Positions 1-11,386 of a stretch of DNA of 43,089 bases are shown piece by piece (within the stretch, counting starts at the first letter, position 1; every line of letters begins with the position of its first letter). Source of the stretch: Saprospiraceae bacterium (GTDB lineage Bacteria; Bacteroidota; Bacteroidia; Chitinophagales; Saprospiraceae); contig CATQHI010000018.1 of assembly GCA_958295895.1 (NCBI GenBank), forward strand, positions 1 to 43,089, in the 5' to 3' direction. The translations under genes and the position numbers were made by a program. The notes below the pieces were generated by a model. It saw nothing but the letters and a program-made list of their open reading frames with translations, was not told where the DNA came from and made no database searches.

Positions 1-948
1 TCCGCAGATCGCCGCCAAATATGGAAGACAGAGTGGAAAAAGCCGTAGTGACGAAGGAGGCAATGTGCAGAGGTAGTTTATCCATTGCTCCGAGATACAG
101 TTCTACGGGCCGTCGTCTTGCACTAGCTCTACGCCGCCAGCCTTCAGGGTAGTCAGCAGCGATTTGCCCTCCATGCGGTGGGCCTTGTAGAGAAAGGCAA
201 TGCCCCGTTCGGCGTACGAGCGGGCAATGGCCAGCACCAGACCGGTGTACGTCTCTTCGGTCATATACTTATACCGCGGCAGGGCAGTACCCAGGAAAAT
301 CACCTTCTGCGTATCGACCGGCCCCCGCGCCCGTCTGAGCGTATGGGTATAGTCACACGGAATCACCCGGTCAAGCGGCCCGAACTGCAACTCGGGATAC
401 CGGGTAAAGAAGGTGGCCACCCGGGGAAAACCGGTAAAATCGAATCGGTTACGCCAGTTGGCCAGGCTACGTTCTCGCGCTACGGTCAGCGTGCTGTCGC
501 CCTCATCAAGGTAGATCAGTTCACGGTACCGGAGGAGGTGGGGAAAGATCCGTACCAGCTGACTTTTGTAGTTCCCGATCAGTAGGGTGCCTACCGTTAT
601 GGTCCCCCACCCCACCAACACTGCGGCCGCCATTGCCGCAATCGTGCGAAGCCGATTTAGGCGGGAGATTTTCCCCTCTACCACCCGCATGGGAAAGAAG
701 CGGTAGTTACCAAACCCTTCCTGCCGGAGGTAATTGGTATAAACCCGCAGCAGATCCCGGCGGTCACTCTCGTAGTAGACAAAGAGGAACCAATCGGTGG
801 GGTCCTGCTTATTCGTGCGGATATACTCCAGCAGGGTGACGAAATGAAACACGTGGCTATTCAGGATAGCTAAATGCTGATAGTTCTTACGAACTCCTAC
901 TGTGCCGGTCTGCTTCATGGTGGGTTGGAAACTTGCGGTTGATCGCAT
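1..948 (-). CDS. Polysialyltransferase-like glycosyltransferase, partial, one frameshift
   Basis: Last visible gene of the polysaccharide operon; it runs off the left edge. Reading from the ATG at 948, the protein shows the layout of the alpha-2,8-polysialyltransferase family (PF07388 type): an N-terminal LAILNSHVFHFVTLLEYI start, a YLDEGDSTL loop, KVIFLG then KAHRME, and finally an IASFVTTAF segment. A TAG stop appears at 103-105, but the next frame continues at once with VELYLGAMDKLPLHIASF, the expected family continuation. One missing C in the run at about 106-110 explains the break. The gene follows the GT2 gene by 27 bp. A start at Met11 (918) is also possible. Likely role: a cytoplasmic glycosyltransferase for a capsule or exopolysaccharide; the true donor sugar cannot be read from sequence, and sialic acid is not implied because no neu genes are present. 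Confidence 0.72.
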
Positions 949-975
949 TGGATGCGCCCGTACGGCCTGACCGGA

Positions 976-1851
976 TCAACGCGGCAGATAAGACCGGAGT
1001 AACCTGGCGATGCCCTTGAGGTGGAGAGGCTTGATGGCTACCGCTTCGCGTAAATATGCCCTGGCCTCACTGACTTCCGCCACGCGTAGCCCCCGGGCCC
1101 CGGCCGCCGAAAGGTAGTGGTGCAGTAGATTGGTGTCTACGCGGCGGAGATAGTCACGGTGAACCTCGACGCAGCGGCGCATTCCTTCGAACACGGCCCG
1201 GTCGTTTTTGCGGATGCTTTTTCCCCCGCGGTCGATTACGTTGACCAGCGGCTCATCGGTGTAGGCCACCCTACCATTGTTCTCCCTCAGGTACCGTGCG
1301 ATACGGATCGCTAGTTCGCTGTGCTGACCGGCCCGCAACTGACCGTCGTAGCCGCCCACGGCGTCAAAGATCACCTTACGTAAAAAAAAGGAACCACCGT
1401 TGGTCATCTTGAGGCGGTAGCTGAAGAGTGCGCCCGGTTTGATCTGGGGTACGGTAACGATGATCTCCCCATTGGCGCGGTAGTGAGTGGTCGCGCAGCT
1501 CATCACGTCAGCCCGCTGTTCGTTCATGATGGGTAGCATGGTCTCCAACCAGTGGGGTACAACGGTATCGTCGCTGTCCAAAAAGGTAATGATAGAACTG
1601 CTGCTCAGGCCTACCCCCGCGTTACGCGCGAAGGCGGCACCGGAGTTCTCAATGCGGATAATCTTAATCTGGGGGTGATCGGAGTACGCCTTCCGGAGTT
1701 TGGTATAGGTGGCGTCGGTTGACCCGTCATCGACAACGATCAACTCCCACTGCTTAAAGGTCTGCTGCAGTACGCTAGCTATGGATTCCCCCACAGTGTG
1801 AGCACGGTTATAGGTCGGGATAACAATAGAAACTTCCGGTTGGAAAGCCAT
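976..1851 (-). CDS. Family 2 glycosyltransferase
   Basis: A 291-residue GT-A fold glycosyltransferase. The N-terminus is typical: VSIVIPTYNRAHTVGESIAS, then LIVVDDGSTDAT, then the metal-binding FLDSDD at about residues 90-95. It should transfer a sugar from a nucleotide donor to a lipid-linked repeat unit on the cytoplasmic face of the inner membrane. It lacks membrane segments, and the length is normal for a single-domain GT2. It sits 49 bp after the HTTM gene and 27 bp before the polysialyltransferase-like gene, in the same direction, so it is part of the operon. The donor and linkage cannot be predicted from what is visible. Confidence 0.88.
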   Translation of the reverse strand: MAFQPEVSIVIPTYNRAHTVGESIASVLQQTFKQWELIVVDDGSTDATYTKLRKAYSDHPQIKIIRIENSGAAFARNAGVGLSSSSIITFLDSDDTVVPHWLETMLPIMNEQRADVMSCATTHYRANGEIIVTVPQIKPGALFSYRLKMTNGGSFFLRKVIFDAVGGYDGQLRAGQHSELAIRIARYLRENNGRVAYTDEPLVNVIDRGGKSIRKNDRAVFEGMRRCVEVHRDYLRRVDTNLLHHYLSAAGARGLRVAEVSEARAYLREAVAIKPLHLKGIARLLRSYLPR

Positions 1852-1900
1852 AATAAAGGGCGTCTGTTACTGCGGATTTTAGGCCGGCCGACACGCTACG

Positions 1901-3046
1901 CTAGGTAGTTGCCTGCCGTAAAGTGCCACTGGTAGGGCCGATCGCTTGACCGGCCACCCGGAACAGCACAAAGGTAGTAAGTGCGATTACGGTGTAAGCC
2001 GTGACATACCGACCGCTGTGATCGGTGAGGTAGCCGACGAAATTAGTCAGCGATGGATAAGCGCGTAGCTCCGTATCCCCGATATACTGCACTAAGATGT
2101 ACCATAGCCCCATCACTAGCACCGTTACTACTAGCTTTGTCTTACTCCCGAACCACGACAGTAGCCGCTCCGTAATCGGACCCTTACAGGTCAGCACGGT
2201 AGCGGGAACGAAGAGAAGGTAAACCAGGAAATTGGTCTCGTAAAGGATATTTAACATCAAAAAGTTAGCGAGGTGGAAGAACACCGCCGCTAGCAGGAAG
2301 AACCGGAGGAGTCTGCGGTGGAAAAAAGCGGTTGAAAAACCTAGCTCAAAAAACACCGTCACCCAATCTCCAATTTCCCACAGCGTAGCACTGTTGAGGT
2401 ACAGGCTGGTTTCGGCAAGGAAATCGGTTCTCCGCCCTACGAAAAAATTCTTGACCAGGTGGGCATGCACCGCCGGGCTGTCAAGCATCAGCCACCCCCC
2501 CGTTAACTTCTGAAAGCCCGAGGTAAACATTCCAAAGCATAGTAGTAGGCTCACGATCGCTACGGGCCAGCTTTGGTATTCCTGGCGGTGGGATTTATCT
2601 CCGCTACCGACTAGGCTGGCATCAATAGAATATACGGTGCCCCACTTCGACCCCGCCAGCGCCAGGGGCAGCAACACGTACAGGATGTCGTGGTCCACCT
2701 TTCCCAGGGAGTACAGGAAGGAACCCTGCACAATCAGCAGTATACTAGTAGCAACGGATGCGTAGGCCGTCTTAAATCCGAAGAGCAAACACAGTATGCT
2801 TATCCAGGTCAGCGCATCCAGCCCCACCAGCCAGGGTAGGGAAGGAATGTGATCGAAGAAGATGGCAACACTAAAGGGAGGGATGAACAGGTAGTTGGAA
2901 CTGCCGCTCATCCAGGCCGAATTGCGTAGCCCCGTCACCAGTAGGATGCCCAGGCAGAACAGAATACGGAATACCCCTAGAAAGTGTACACTGACCCGGT
3001 ACTCCTCAAATAGCAAGTGGTCGAACCGTTTACTTAACCAGCTCAT
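1901..3046 (-). CDS. HTTM-domain integral membrane protein
   Basis: A multi-pass membrane protein of 381 residues from the ATG at 3046. A longer in-frame reading to 3109 exists but would only add residues inside the upstream gene. It starts MSWLSKRFDHLLFEEYRVS, followed by many hydrophobic segments and the stretch GKVDHDILYVLLPLALAG with SIDASL nearby. This matches the HTTM family, membrane proteins related to the vitamin K-dependent gamma-carboxylase module. In bacteria their reaction is mostly unknown. The start overlaps the end of the upstream single-TM gene by 17 bp, so the two are likely translationally coupled and may form a complex. Its place between a pyruvyl transferase and a GT2 suggests a role in modifying or assembling the surface polymer (inference). 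It does not look like a classical Wzy polymerase. Confidence 0.72.
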   Translation of the reverse strand: MSWLSKRFDHLLFEEYRVSVHFLGVFRILFCLGILLVTGLRNSAWMSGSSNYLFIPPFSVAIFFDHIPSLPWLVGLDALTWISILCLLFGFKTAYASVATSILLIVQGSFLYSLGKVDHDILYVLLPLALAGSKWGTVYSIDASLVGSGDKSHRQEYQSWPVAIVSLLLCFGMFTSGFQKLTGGWLMLDSPAVHAHLVKNFFVGRRTDFLAETSLYLNSATLWEIGDWVTVFFELGFSTAFFHRRLLRFFLLAAVFFHLANFLMLNILYETNFLVYLLFVPATVLTCKGPITERLLSWFGSKTKLVVTVLVMGLWYILVQYIGDTELRAYPSLTNFVGYLTDHSGRYVTAYTVIALTTFVLFRVAGQAIGPTSGTLRQATT

Positions 3047-3680
3047 CGGTCGATTTTGCAATGACGAAAGAATCGGTCTGCCGACGTCCCGAAAACTGCC
3101 GGCGGGCATAGTCGAAGCGCTCCGTGTAGTAGGTGACGACTACCCGGTTCACCGGGTCTTCAGTCCCTAATTGATCCGATAACCGGTGCAGCACCGTAGC
3201 GCTAAAGTCTCCATAGTCCGCCTTACGGTCGCGCTTTCCCAGGCGCACGTCTAGGGTATGTCCGGCAAGCTGTACCTTCTTCTTTACCCCTGCCGTAGTC
3301 GGGCTTTTTAGCCGAGCCACCGCAAAGCGGGCGTGCCGTGGAATCACGTCGGACATCAGTTCCCAGGGTTGGAGCTCAACCGTTTGGCCACTGGCCCGGT
3401 AAGCAGTAATATCGAAATTGTTGACGGTGCTAGTCATTGTCCCCTTCGGCACATGACCGAAACTAGGGAGCACCAGAGCAGGATAGGGTTGGACAACCTT
3501 CGTGGCGATGATAAACTGACCGATCAGAACCAAAATGAGGAGTCCAAATCCAACCCTTATACGGGCAGCATTTTCCGGAACCAAGAGTAAACGTTTTTTA
3601 TAACTGTGGGGGATTAAAGTACTTAGGCCGTGAGAAAAATATTCTACGCACGCTCGATCAACGCCAATACCTCCGTCCAC
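3030..3680 (-). CDS. Single-TM protein coupled to the HTTM protein
   Basis: I do not recognise a named family. The protein has one clear membrane segment (GFGLLILVLIGQFIIATKVV, about residues 44-63) followed by about 150 residues that should be periplasmic. These include LQPWELMSDVIPRHARFAVARL and a C-terminal region rich in charged residues and NRVVVTYYTERFDY. The start is uncertain: the GTG at 3680 overlaps the upstream gene by 37 bp, while a TTG at about 3584 would leave a 59-bp gap and place the TM segment near the N-terminus. The gene overlaps the HTTM gene by 17 bp. A membrane-anchored partner of the HTTM protein is the simplest idea (inference). Similar small partners are often seen beside HTTM genes in Bacteroidota, to my knowledge. 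Confidence 0.6.
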   Translation of the reverse strand: MDGGIGVDRACVEYFSHGLSTLIPHSYKKRLLLVPENAARIRVGFGLLILVLIGQFIIATKVVQPYPALVLPSFGHVPKGTMTSTVNNFDITAYRASGQTVELQPWELMSDVIPRHARFAVARLKSPTTAGVKKKVQLAGHTLDVRLGKRDRKADYGDFSATVLHRLSDQLGTEDPVNRVVVTYYTERFDYARRQFSGRRQTDSFVIAKSTDELVK

Positions 3681-4783
3681 ATTGCATCGGTGCGCTGCTT
3701 CTGTTCTAGCGAATGGGCACCGAGCTTATTTTTTAATACACTGTACTGCGAATCATCCGCTAAGGAGTCGATCAACGAAGCGACTTTCTCCTCCTCCGAA
3801 GGACCAATATGCACCAAAAAATCTTCGCAGTGGTAGTCCTCCATCAACATCTGGTATTTATGACTCCAGGAAGTCGCAATGGCCGGCACCCCCTGCGACA
3901 AACTGGATACCAACCCATGAAAACGAGACACCAGGGTGAAGTGGACCGAGCGGATGCGATCCTTAACTTCTACGGGGTCTGCCGGCCAGACAATAGCCAG
4001 CGGCTTTTCCAACTGGGTATTCAGTTGCTCGCAGATGGCAAAGTCCTTCTGGCCCTCGTGCACGAGAAAATAGGGGTTGAAACGCTCGTGCTGCTGAATT
4101 TGATGGACGGAGCGGAGCAAAAAGTCAACGTACTCGCCCGCGTACTTCTCCACCGTAGTCATCTTGCTGTTGGGAATCACGCAGACGTTGCCGTCGGCAT
4201 AGGCCCGGGGCGCTTCAATGACCAGTTTATTGGTAAAATCAGGAGCACTCCGAAAGCAGTCACGCTCGCCGTAGGCATCGATCAGGTACTGGTAGGAGAG
4301 ACGGTCACGCGCAAAAATCAGATCGGCCTGATCCACAATTTGGCCGAACTCCTCCCTTACGTCCGGTTTGGTGAAGGGCCCTAGGGCCTGGGGCAGCAGA
4401 ATGACGTGACCGCCCTTACGCTTTACGGCCCCGATACGCCGGATGTACCGCTTGTTGTCGGAGCGCTTCCAGAAATCGCCGTAGCCGAAACCCGATCCGT
4501 CGAGAATGACCTCCACTTCCGATTCCAGAACAATGCCGAACCTACGGCGCAGCTTTTTCGGTATCAGGCTGAGTAGTACCGCATGCCAGACGTAGTTGCG
4601 TACGTGTACCGCAGGTTTTTGGAACAGGCCATTCTGGGCTAAGGTGAAGTAGTTCTTGCCCCCGCCAGTCTCGGCACACAGCTCCCTGGCCAGTTGGTGC
4701 TGCCGCAGTACCTGTAGCACTGACTTCAGCATCAGGTACCCTCCCTTATTGGTCGTACCCATACCCTTCAATTCAATAATCAT
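3644..4783 (-). CDS. Polysaccharide pyruvyl transferase family protein
   Basis: A 379-residue cytoplasmic enzyme of the CsaB/WcaK/EpsO-like pyruvyl transferase family. Visible marks are the N-terminal MIIELKGMGTTNKGGYLML (the usual N-terminal GxxNxGD/A-like loop), the central ILLPQALGPF, FARDRLSYQYL, and the family hallmark SRFHGLVSSLSQGVPAIA near residue 290. It should move a pyruvyl group from phosphoenolpyruvate onto a sugar of the repeat unit, giving an acidic ketal. It follows the flippase gene by 34 bp and overlaps the single-TM gene. Such enzymes commonly occur in Bacteroidota capsule clusters next to nitroreductase-like genes, as here. Confidence 0.85.
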   Translation of the reverse strand: MIIELKGMGTTNKGGYLMLKSVLQVLRQHQLARELCAETGGGKNYFTLAQNGLFQKPAVHVRNYVWHAVLLSLIPKKLRRRFGIVLESEVEVILDGSGFGYGDFWKRSDNKRYIRRIGAVKRKGGHVILLPQALGPFTKPDVREEFGQIVDQADLIFARDRLSYQYLIDAYGERDCFRSAPDFTNKLVIEAPRAYADGNVCVIPNSKMTTVEKYAGEYVDFLLRSVHQIQQHERFNPYFLVHEGQKDFAICEQLNTQLEKPLAIVWPADPVEVKDRIRSVHFTLVSRFHGLVSSLSQGVPAIATSWSHKYQMLMEDYHCEDFLVHIGPSEEEKVASLIDSLADDSQYSVLKNKLGAHSLEQKQRTDAMWTEVLALIERA

Positions 4784-4817
4784 ACTAGCTAGTTGTCAAA
4801 TTGGTGACAGGCAGCAA

Positions 4818-6272
4818 TCAGGTGCTTGCCAATTTCTTTCTCCTCAGGGAAGTGGCTGCATTCCACATTTTGAGCACCTCGGCCTGCATCCTCCACCAAA
4901 TGATAGCGCCGTAGGTCAGGATGACCAGTATGCCAGCTGGCACTGTGGGTAGGCCCAACACGAAGTGAGCCGTATACCCCACTCCCCCGGCTACGAGGCT
5001 GGCGATGATGGGCGTTCCGCTAGCGTCCCAAAGGTTTCGGTTCGAAATACGGACGATCTTCCACAAATAGTACTGCGCAATAATCACGCTCATTACCTTA
5101 CTGAATAGTACCGCTAAAGCTACGCCCACTTCCTCCAAAAAGTATACCCCCACGAAGATCGAAGGAATATAAATTAGTAAAGATTTGAACATCTGTAGTT
5201 TGAACTCCAGGCTCACGTAACCCAGGCCACGCAGTAGTACGGTATTGCTGTTGACCAGCAGGTGTACCATGACCGAAAGCGACAGAATCTGAGTGATGGG
5301 TACACTAGCCTCCCACTTGTCGCCGAAAAAGGTGAGAATGATGGGCCCGGCAAACAACAACATCACGAGCATGATGGGGTAGATCACCAGACAGTTGTAC
5401 TTTACTACGTTGAGGTAATAATTGCGGATGGCTTTTAGATTGCCCTGTTTTTGACCGTACACGGGATACATCACCTCCGACATAACGGACATGATCTGGC
5501 TGCGGGCAATCTCGGTGAGCACAAAGGCAAACGAGTACGCTCCCAGGGCGCTGGCCGATACCACCTTGCCGATGATGAGGTAGTCAATCTTACTGGTCAG
5601 ATTGTTGAACACGCTTGTCCCGGTAGTGTATACTCCGAATCCAAAGATGTCCTTAAACGCTACCGGGTCCCACTCCCACTTCGGTACGTAGCGCGTAGCC
5701 AGAAAAAAAAGGGGGAGAGCGATCAGGGTACTGGTCACCGAATTGAACACCAATGACCATACCCCGAAGCCCAGTAGCGCCAGAATTAGGGAGAGCACGC
5801 CGGCCGAAATACTCGACACATTACTGATGAAGGCCAAGCGCTTAAACTCCATGCCTCTGACCAACTGCGCCTTATGCACCAAGTTAATGGGGGACAGAAT
5901 AATTCCTAAGCTAAGCACGGGAATGATCGACCGCAGGATCGGCTCGTCGTAGAACGAGGCCGCAATGGGTGCCACGACAAACGCTACAATGAGGTAGATC
6001 AGTAAGCCCCACATCAGCCCTGCCCAGAAGGAGGTATGAAAGTGACTTTCCCGCAACTTGGCATCCTTACGCTGAATCAGCGCCGCACTCAAGCCCATAT
6101 CCTGAAATACCTGTACGAAACTGATGAACACGGCGGCCATGCCGATAACACCAAAGTCGGCGGGGAACAGGATCCTGGCCAGCACCAGCTTAATGATCAT
6201 GGCAAAGCCCTTGTTGATCACCGTCTCGATGCCTTTCCAAACGACGCCCCCCAGTATCAGTCGCTTATTCAT
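4818..6272 (-). CDS. wzx: Wzx-type lipopolysaccharide/exopolysaccharide flippase
   Basis: A 484-residue polytopic inner-membrane protein of the MOP superfamily (Polysacc_synt/WzxC type). It shows 12-14 hydrophobic segments, the N-terminal VVWKGIETVINKGFAMIIKL (amphipathic start then TM1), FGVIGMAAVFISFVQVFQDMG and AALIQRKD, all typical of WzxC-like flippases. It should flip the undecaprenyl-linked repeat unit to the periplasmic side. It lies 30 bp after the nitroreductase and 34 bp before the pyruvyl transferase. The operon also encodes an ABC exporter at 13883-15679, so two candidate flippases coexist. Confidence 0.9.
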   Translation of the reverse strand: MNKRLILGGVVWKGIETVINKGFAMIIKLVLARILFPADFGVIGMAAVFISFVQVFQDMGLSAALIQRKDAKLRESHFHTSFWAGLMWGLLIYLIVAFVVAPIAASFYDEPILRSIIPVLSLGIILSPINLVHKAQLVRGMEFKRLAFISNVSSISAGVLSLILALLGFGVWSLVFNSVTSTLIALPLFFLATRYVPKWEWDPVAFKDIFGFGVYTTGTSVFNNLTSKIDYLIIGKVVSASALGAYSFAFVLTEIARSQIMSVMSEVMYPVYGQKQGNLKAIRNYYLNVVKYNCLVIYPIMLVMLLFAGPIILTFFGDKWEASVPITQILSLSVMVHLLVNSNTVLLRGLGYVSLEFKLQMFKSLLIYIPSIFVGVYFLEEVGVALAVLFSKVMSVIIAQYYLWKIVRISNRNLWDASGTPIIASLVAGGVGYTAHFVLGLPTVPAGILVILTYGAIIWWRMQAEVLKMWNAATSLRRKKLAST

Positions 6273-6302
6273 GCCGTATACTCACTATACACCCCGTACC
6301 GA

Positions 6303-7346
6303 CTAGGCATAGACGCGTAGTTGGTCCAGGTCTTTCTTCTGGCTGTAGGCCACCATACCCTCCGGGTCGGGGTAACCGACGCCCATGCACATGATGGGCC
6401 GCTCGTAATCTTTCAACCCCAGGAAGTCCTGCATCATGCGCTCACGGGGCTCGATGTCGGGCCAGTTGATCGGCACGCTGCTTAGACCTAAGACTTCCAG
6501 GGAGTACATTAGGGCCATATTCGCCAGGGAGGCGTCGATATAGATCAGGTGCCGATCGCGCTCGTGGAAGTAGGCGGATAGATTACCTACGCAGACAATG
6601 AAACTCTGGATAGAATGGGCGTAGCCCCGCGTCCCCATGGGTAATTCGACGGCCTTGGCAATCTTAGCCGGATCGTCAATGATGACATAGCGAAAGGGCT
6701 GGCGGTTACAGGCGCTGGGCGATTGGCTAGCCACGCTGATGGCTCGATCGATCAGAGTGCGGGGAACCGGTTGTTCAAGAAACCACCGCACCGAGCGGCG
6801 TTGATAGCTTAATTTCGCAAAGTCCTCAAAGGAGATATTCACCCGCTGCGTTCGCTTATAGGGCACTTTTCTGACCTCATCAAGTTCTTCCTCGACTACT
6901 AGGGTAACAAAGCGCTGTCTCTGTCGCTCAATGACCGGATGCTGTGACTGTGCCGTTGCGGTAAAGTATTCCCGCAGAACGTCAGCAAACCACCGCAACT
7001 GATCAGGCGTGCAAGTTTGTGGGCGTTTGACCAGTTTGCTAAATGCAGTGACCGTCTCGGTAATGAAACCTGCGGCAAACGTATCCCTGCGGGGTCGCAT
7101 GAGCAGTCCCTTCTCCAGGCGATGGATATTTCTGGTGAGCAGCGTGGCATTGGCGGCCTCACTGCTTAATTGAGTGATGTAAGCATCCCGCCCGGCCAGT
7201 ACCGATCTAAGCTCGCGGTCGAAGGCGCGGGAGAACAAGAGGTAATAGAGCTTGGCCAGCAGTACATTCTTGCTCAGCAGGCGAGGAAGGTCACTACCTA
7301 CAAAACGGCGTTGCTTACGTCTAAGCTTTTTGAGGATACTTTTCAT
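6303..7346 (-). CDS. Nitroreductase-family flavoenzyme in polysaccharide operon
   Basis: A 347-residue protein. The C-terminal half is a nitroreductase fold: YQRRSVRWFLEQPVPRTLID (FMN phosphate contact region, about residues 180-199), SQSPSACNRQPFRYVIIDD, and a C-terminal VGYPDPEGM. The N-terminal ~150 residues are an extra helical part with no clear motif. It has the FMN-binding features, but its substrate is not evident. Nitroreductase-like genes are a recurring companion of polysaccharide pyruvyl transferases in Bacteroidota and other capsule loci. A redox step in sugar modification is possible but unproven. The gene is 45 bp after wzc and 30 bp before wzx, on the same strand. Confidence 0.82.
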   Translation of the reverse strand: MKSILKKLRRKQRRFVGSDLPRLLSKNVLLAKLYYLLFSRAFDRELRSVLAGRDAYITQLSSEAANATLLTRNIHRLEKGLLMRPRRDTFAAGFITETVTAFSKLVKRPQTCTPDQLRWFADVLREYFTATAQSQHPVIERQRQRFVTLVVEEELDEVRKVPYKRTQRVNISFEDFAKLSYQRRSVRWFLEQPVPRTLIDRAISVASQSPSACNRQPFRYVIIDDPAKIAKAVELPMGTRGYAHSIQSFIVCVGNLSAYFHERDRHLIYIDASLANMALMYSLEVLGLSSVPINWPDIEPRERMMQDFLGLKDYERPIMCMGVGYPDPEGMVAYSQKKDLDQLRVYA

Positions 7347-7391
7347 GTTGTGATTGGGCTGAAGGCGGGCGCAGGTAGTACTCCGAACCTG

Positions 7392-9764
<2,373 letters not shown>

Positions 9765-9823
9765 CAGATCAGGTTGTGGGTTGAGTAGCTCCAAGATTGT
9801 GGTATATCGGTGAGCGGGAGAGA

Positions 9824-10624
9824 CTAGCGGGTGAAAGCTACGATGAGAGAGACCAGCGACAGGGTAGCCGAGGCGTACCCCACAATACGCTGTAGGGGGT
9901 CGGCCACGGTGGCTACCCGTGCCTCGATAGGTTCCACGTAGATGACGTCGTTTTGCTCCAAGTAGTAGTAAGGCGAGGAAAAGATGTCCTGGCTCTGTAA
10001 GTTAAGCCGCGCAAAGGTACGCACCCCACCGTCCTCGCGCATCACTAAAACATTGGTTCGGTTAGCATAGGTCGTCAGATCGCCGGCAATTCCGAGCGCC
10101 TCGAGTAGGGTAACCCGCTTGTTGGATAGCCGCAGTAGCCCCGGAGCGTTCACCTCGCCCAGTACGGTAACCTTGAAATTGAGGAACCGGATGTTCACTA
10201 CGGGATCCTTCAAATAGCCCGCAGCTAGCTGCTCGACTACCTTGCGTTTAATCTCCGACAGCGTCAGCCCCTCTACGTAAATAGCGCCTAGCACGGGAAA
10301 GTCGATGTAGCCGGCATCATCTACGAAATACCCCGTGGTAAGTTCCAGTTGTAGCGAGCCGGTAGTCCCTCCACCCGTGTTCTGTAGGCGTTCCGTGCCC
10401 TCCAGGGGGGGATTAAAGGGGGCGGCGGCATCAGGATTTAGGCTACTAACGGTGATGCGAAGCAGGTCCTCGGGTTGCACCGTAAGATCGATACGGTTGT
10501 CGATCTCCTGGGGACTGAGGGTGGTGGGGTCCAGGGGATTAAAGTTGACCAGTTCTCGGTGCGATACACAGGAAGAAACGGTCGCTAGTACCAGTAACCA
10601 TAACGCGAATCGAAGCATACTCAT
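9824..10624 (-). CDS. wza: Wza-like polysaccharide export outer-membrane lipoprotein
   Basis: A 266-residue OPX protein. The N-terminus MSMLRFALWLLVLATVSSC is a lipoprotein signal with cysteine at about residue 19. A Poly_export domain follows (VQPEDLLRITVSSLNPDAA, about 52-150), then an SLBB-like domain (VTVLGEVNAPGLLRL to about 230). A hydrophobic C-terminal helix (YASATLSLVSLIVAFTR) is likely the outer-membrane pore-forming helix. Function: outer-membrane channel for polymer export together with Wzc. It lies 59 bp upstream of the wzc ATG and 21 bp after the phosphatase gene. Confidence 0.93.
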   Translation of the reverse strand: MSMLRFALWLLVLATVSSCVSHRELVNFNPLDPTTLSPQEIDNRIDLTVQPEDLLRITVSSLNPDAAAPFNPPLEGTERLQNTGGGTTGSLQLELTTGYFVDDAGYIDFPVLGAIYVEGLTLSEIKRKVVEQLAAGYLKDPVVNIRFLNFKVTVLGEVNAPGLLRLSNKRVTLLEALGIAGDLTTYANRTNVLVMREDGGVRTFARLNLQSQDIFSSPYYYLEQNDVIYVEPIEARVATVADPLQRIVGYASATLSLVSLIVAFTR

Positions 10625-10645
10625 AAGGATTAATGGCCGGCCAGT

Positions 10646-11386
10646 TTACGTGACCCATTCCCGATTTTGCCAGGGTAAAGCGGTGAGTAATTTGCTGTAT
10701 CTCGAAGTATTCAGAAACTTACGCAGGCCTTCGAGATGCCCCTCGTGGTGTGCATCAGTACCCAGCAGATGAACCAATTTTTGGTCGATCAGCTGCTCGG
10801 CAATCTTTTGTTCCGTGCGCCCGTAGTGCCCCATCAGCGAAAGGATGTTGACCTGTAACTTCACGCCACGCGCGACCATATGGCGATATTCTTCGAAGCT
10901 ATTGTGGTAGAAGCGGTAGCGCTCGGGGTGAGCTAAAATAGGTTGATAGCCCTTGGTCATTAGTTCAAAGAAGAGGGTGTCCCGGTTGGCGGGGGCTGCT
11001 ACAAAGGCAAACTCGACCAGTACGTGCTTACCGGGTAGGGTGAGCAGCTCGTTGGCCTCCATGTGGTGCACGAAGCCCTCGTCGATGAGGTACTCTGCGG
11101 CCGCGTCTAGTTCCACCACCAGTTCGGCGTTGGCCACCGCCTCCCGGACGCGAGCCAGGGCGGCTCGGATGGTTTGTGGCGTATTAGGATAGAAGTCAGC
11201 CATCACGTGGGGGGTGGCAATGAGCTTAGTGTAGCCCATATCGACCAGTTGCCCGATGAGCCGCAGGCTGTCGGCCATAGTCTTAGCCCCATCGTCAAGC
11301 CCCGGCAGCCAGTGCGCATGCATATCGAGGCTCAGCCCGGTAAAGTCAGCGGGGGGCCGCTTGCGTGATCGCAGGAAGTCAAACAT
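10646..11386 (-). CDS. CpsB/YwqE-type PHP tyrosine-protein phosphatase
   Basis: 246 residues from the ATG at 11386, which overlaps the TAA of the upstream epimerase by one base (TAATG). A longer reading to 11455 lies inside that gene. Metal-binding PHP motifs are in order: DMHAHWLPGLDDG, ATPHVM, VELDAAAEYLIDE, ILAHPERYRFY and LLGTDAHH. The family (CpsB, Wzb-analogue of Gram-positives, also YwqE) dephosphorylates the BY-kinase. Here it should act on the Wzc Gly-Tyr tail. A PHP phosphatase paired with Gram-negative Wza/Wzc is usual for Bacteroidota. Confidence 0.92.
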   Translation of the reverse strand: MFDFLRSRKRPPADFTGLSLDMHAHWLPGLDDGAKTMADSLRLIGQLVDMGYTKLIATPHVMADFYPNTPQTIRAALARVREAVANAELVVELDAAAEYLIDEGFVHHMEANELLTLPGKHVLVEFAFVAAPANRDTLFFELMTKGYQPILAHPERYRFYHNSFEEYRHMVARGVKLQVNILSLMGHYGRTEQKIAEQLIDQKLVHLLGTDAHHEGHLEGLRKFLNTSRYSKLLTALPWQNREWVT

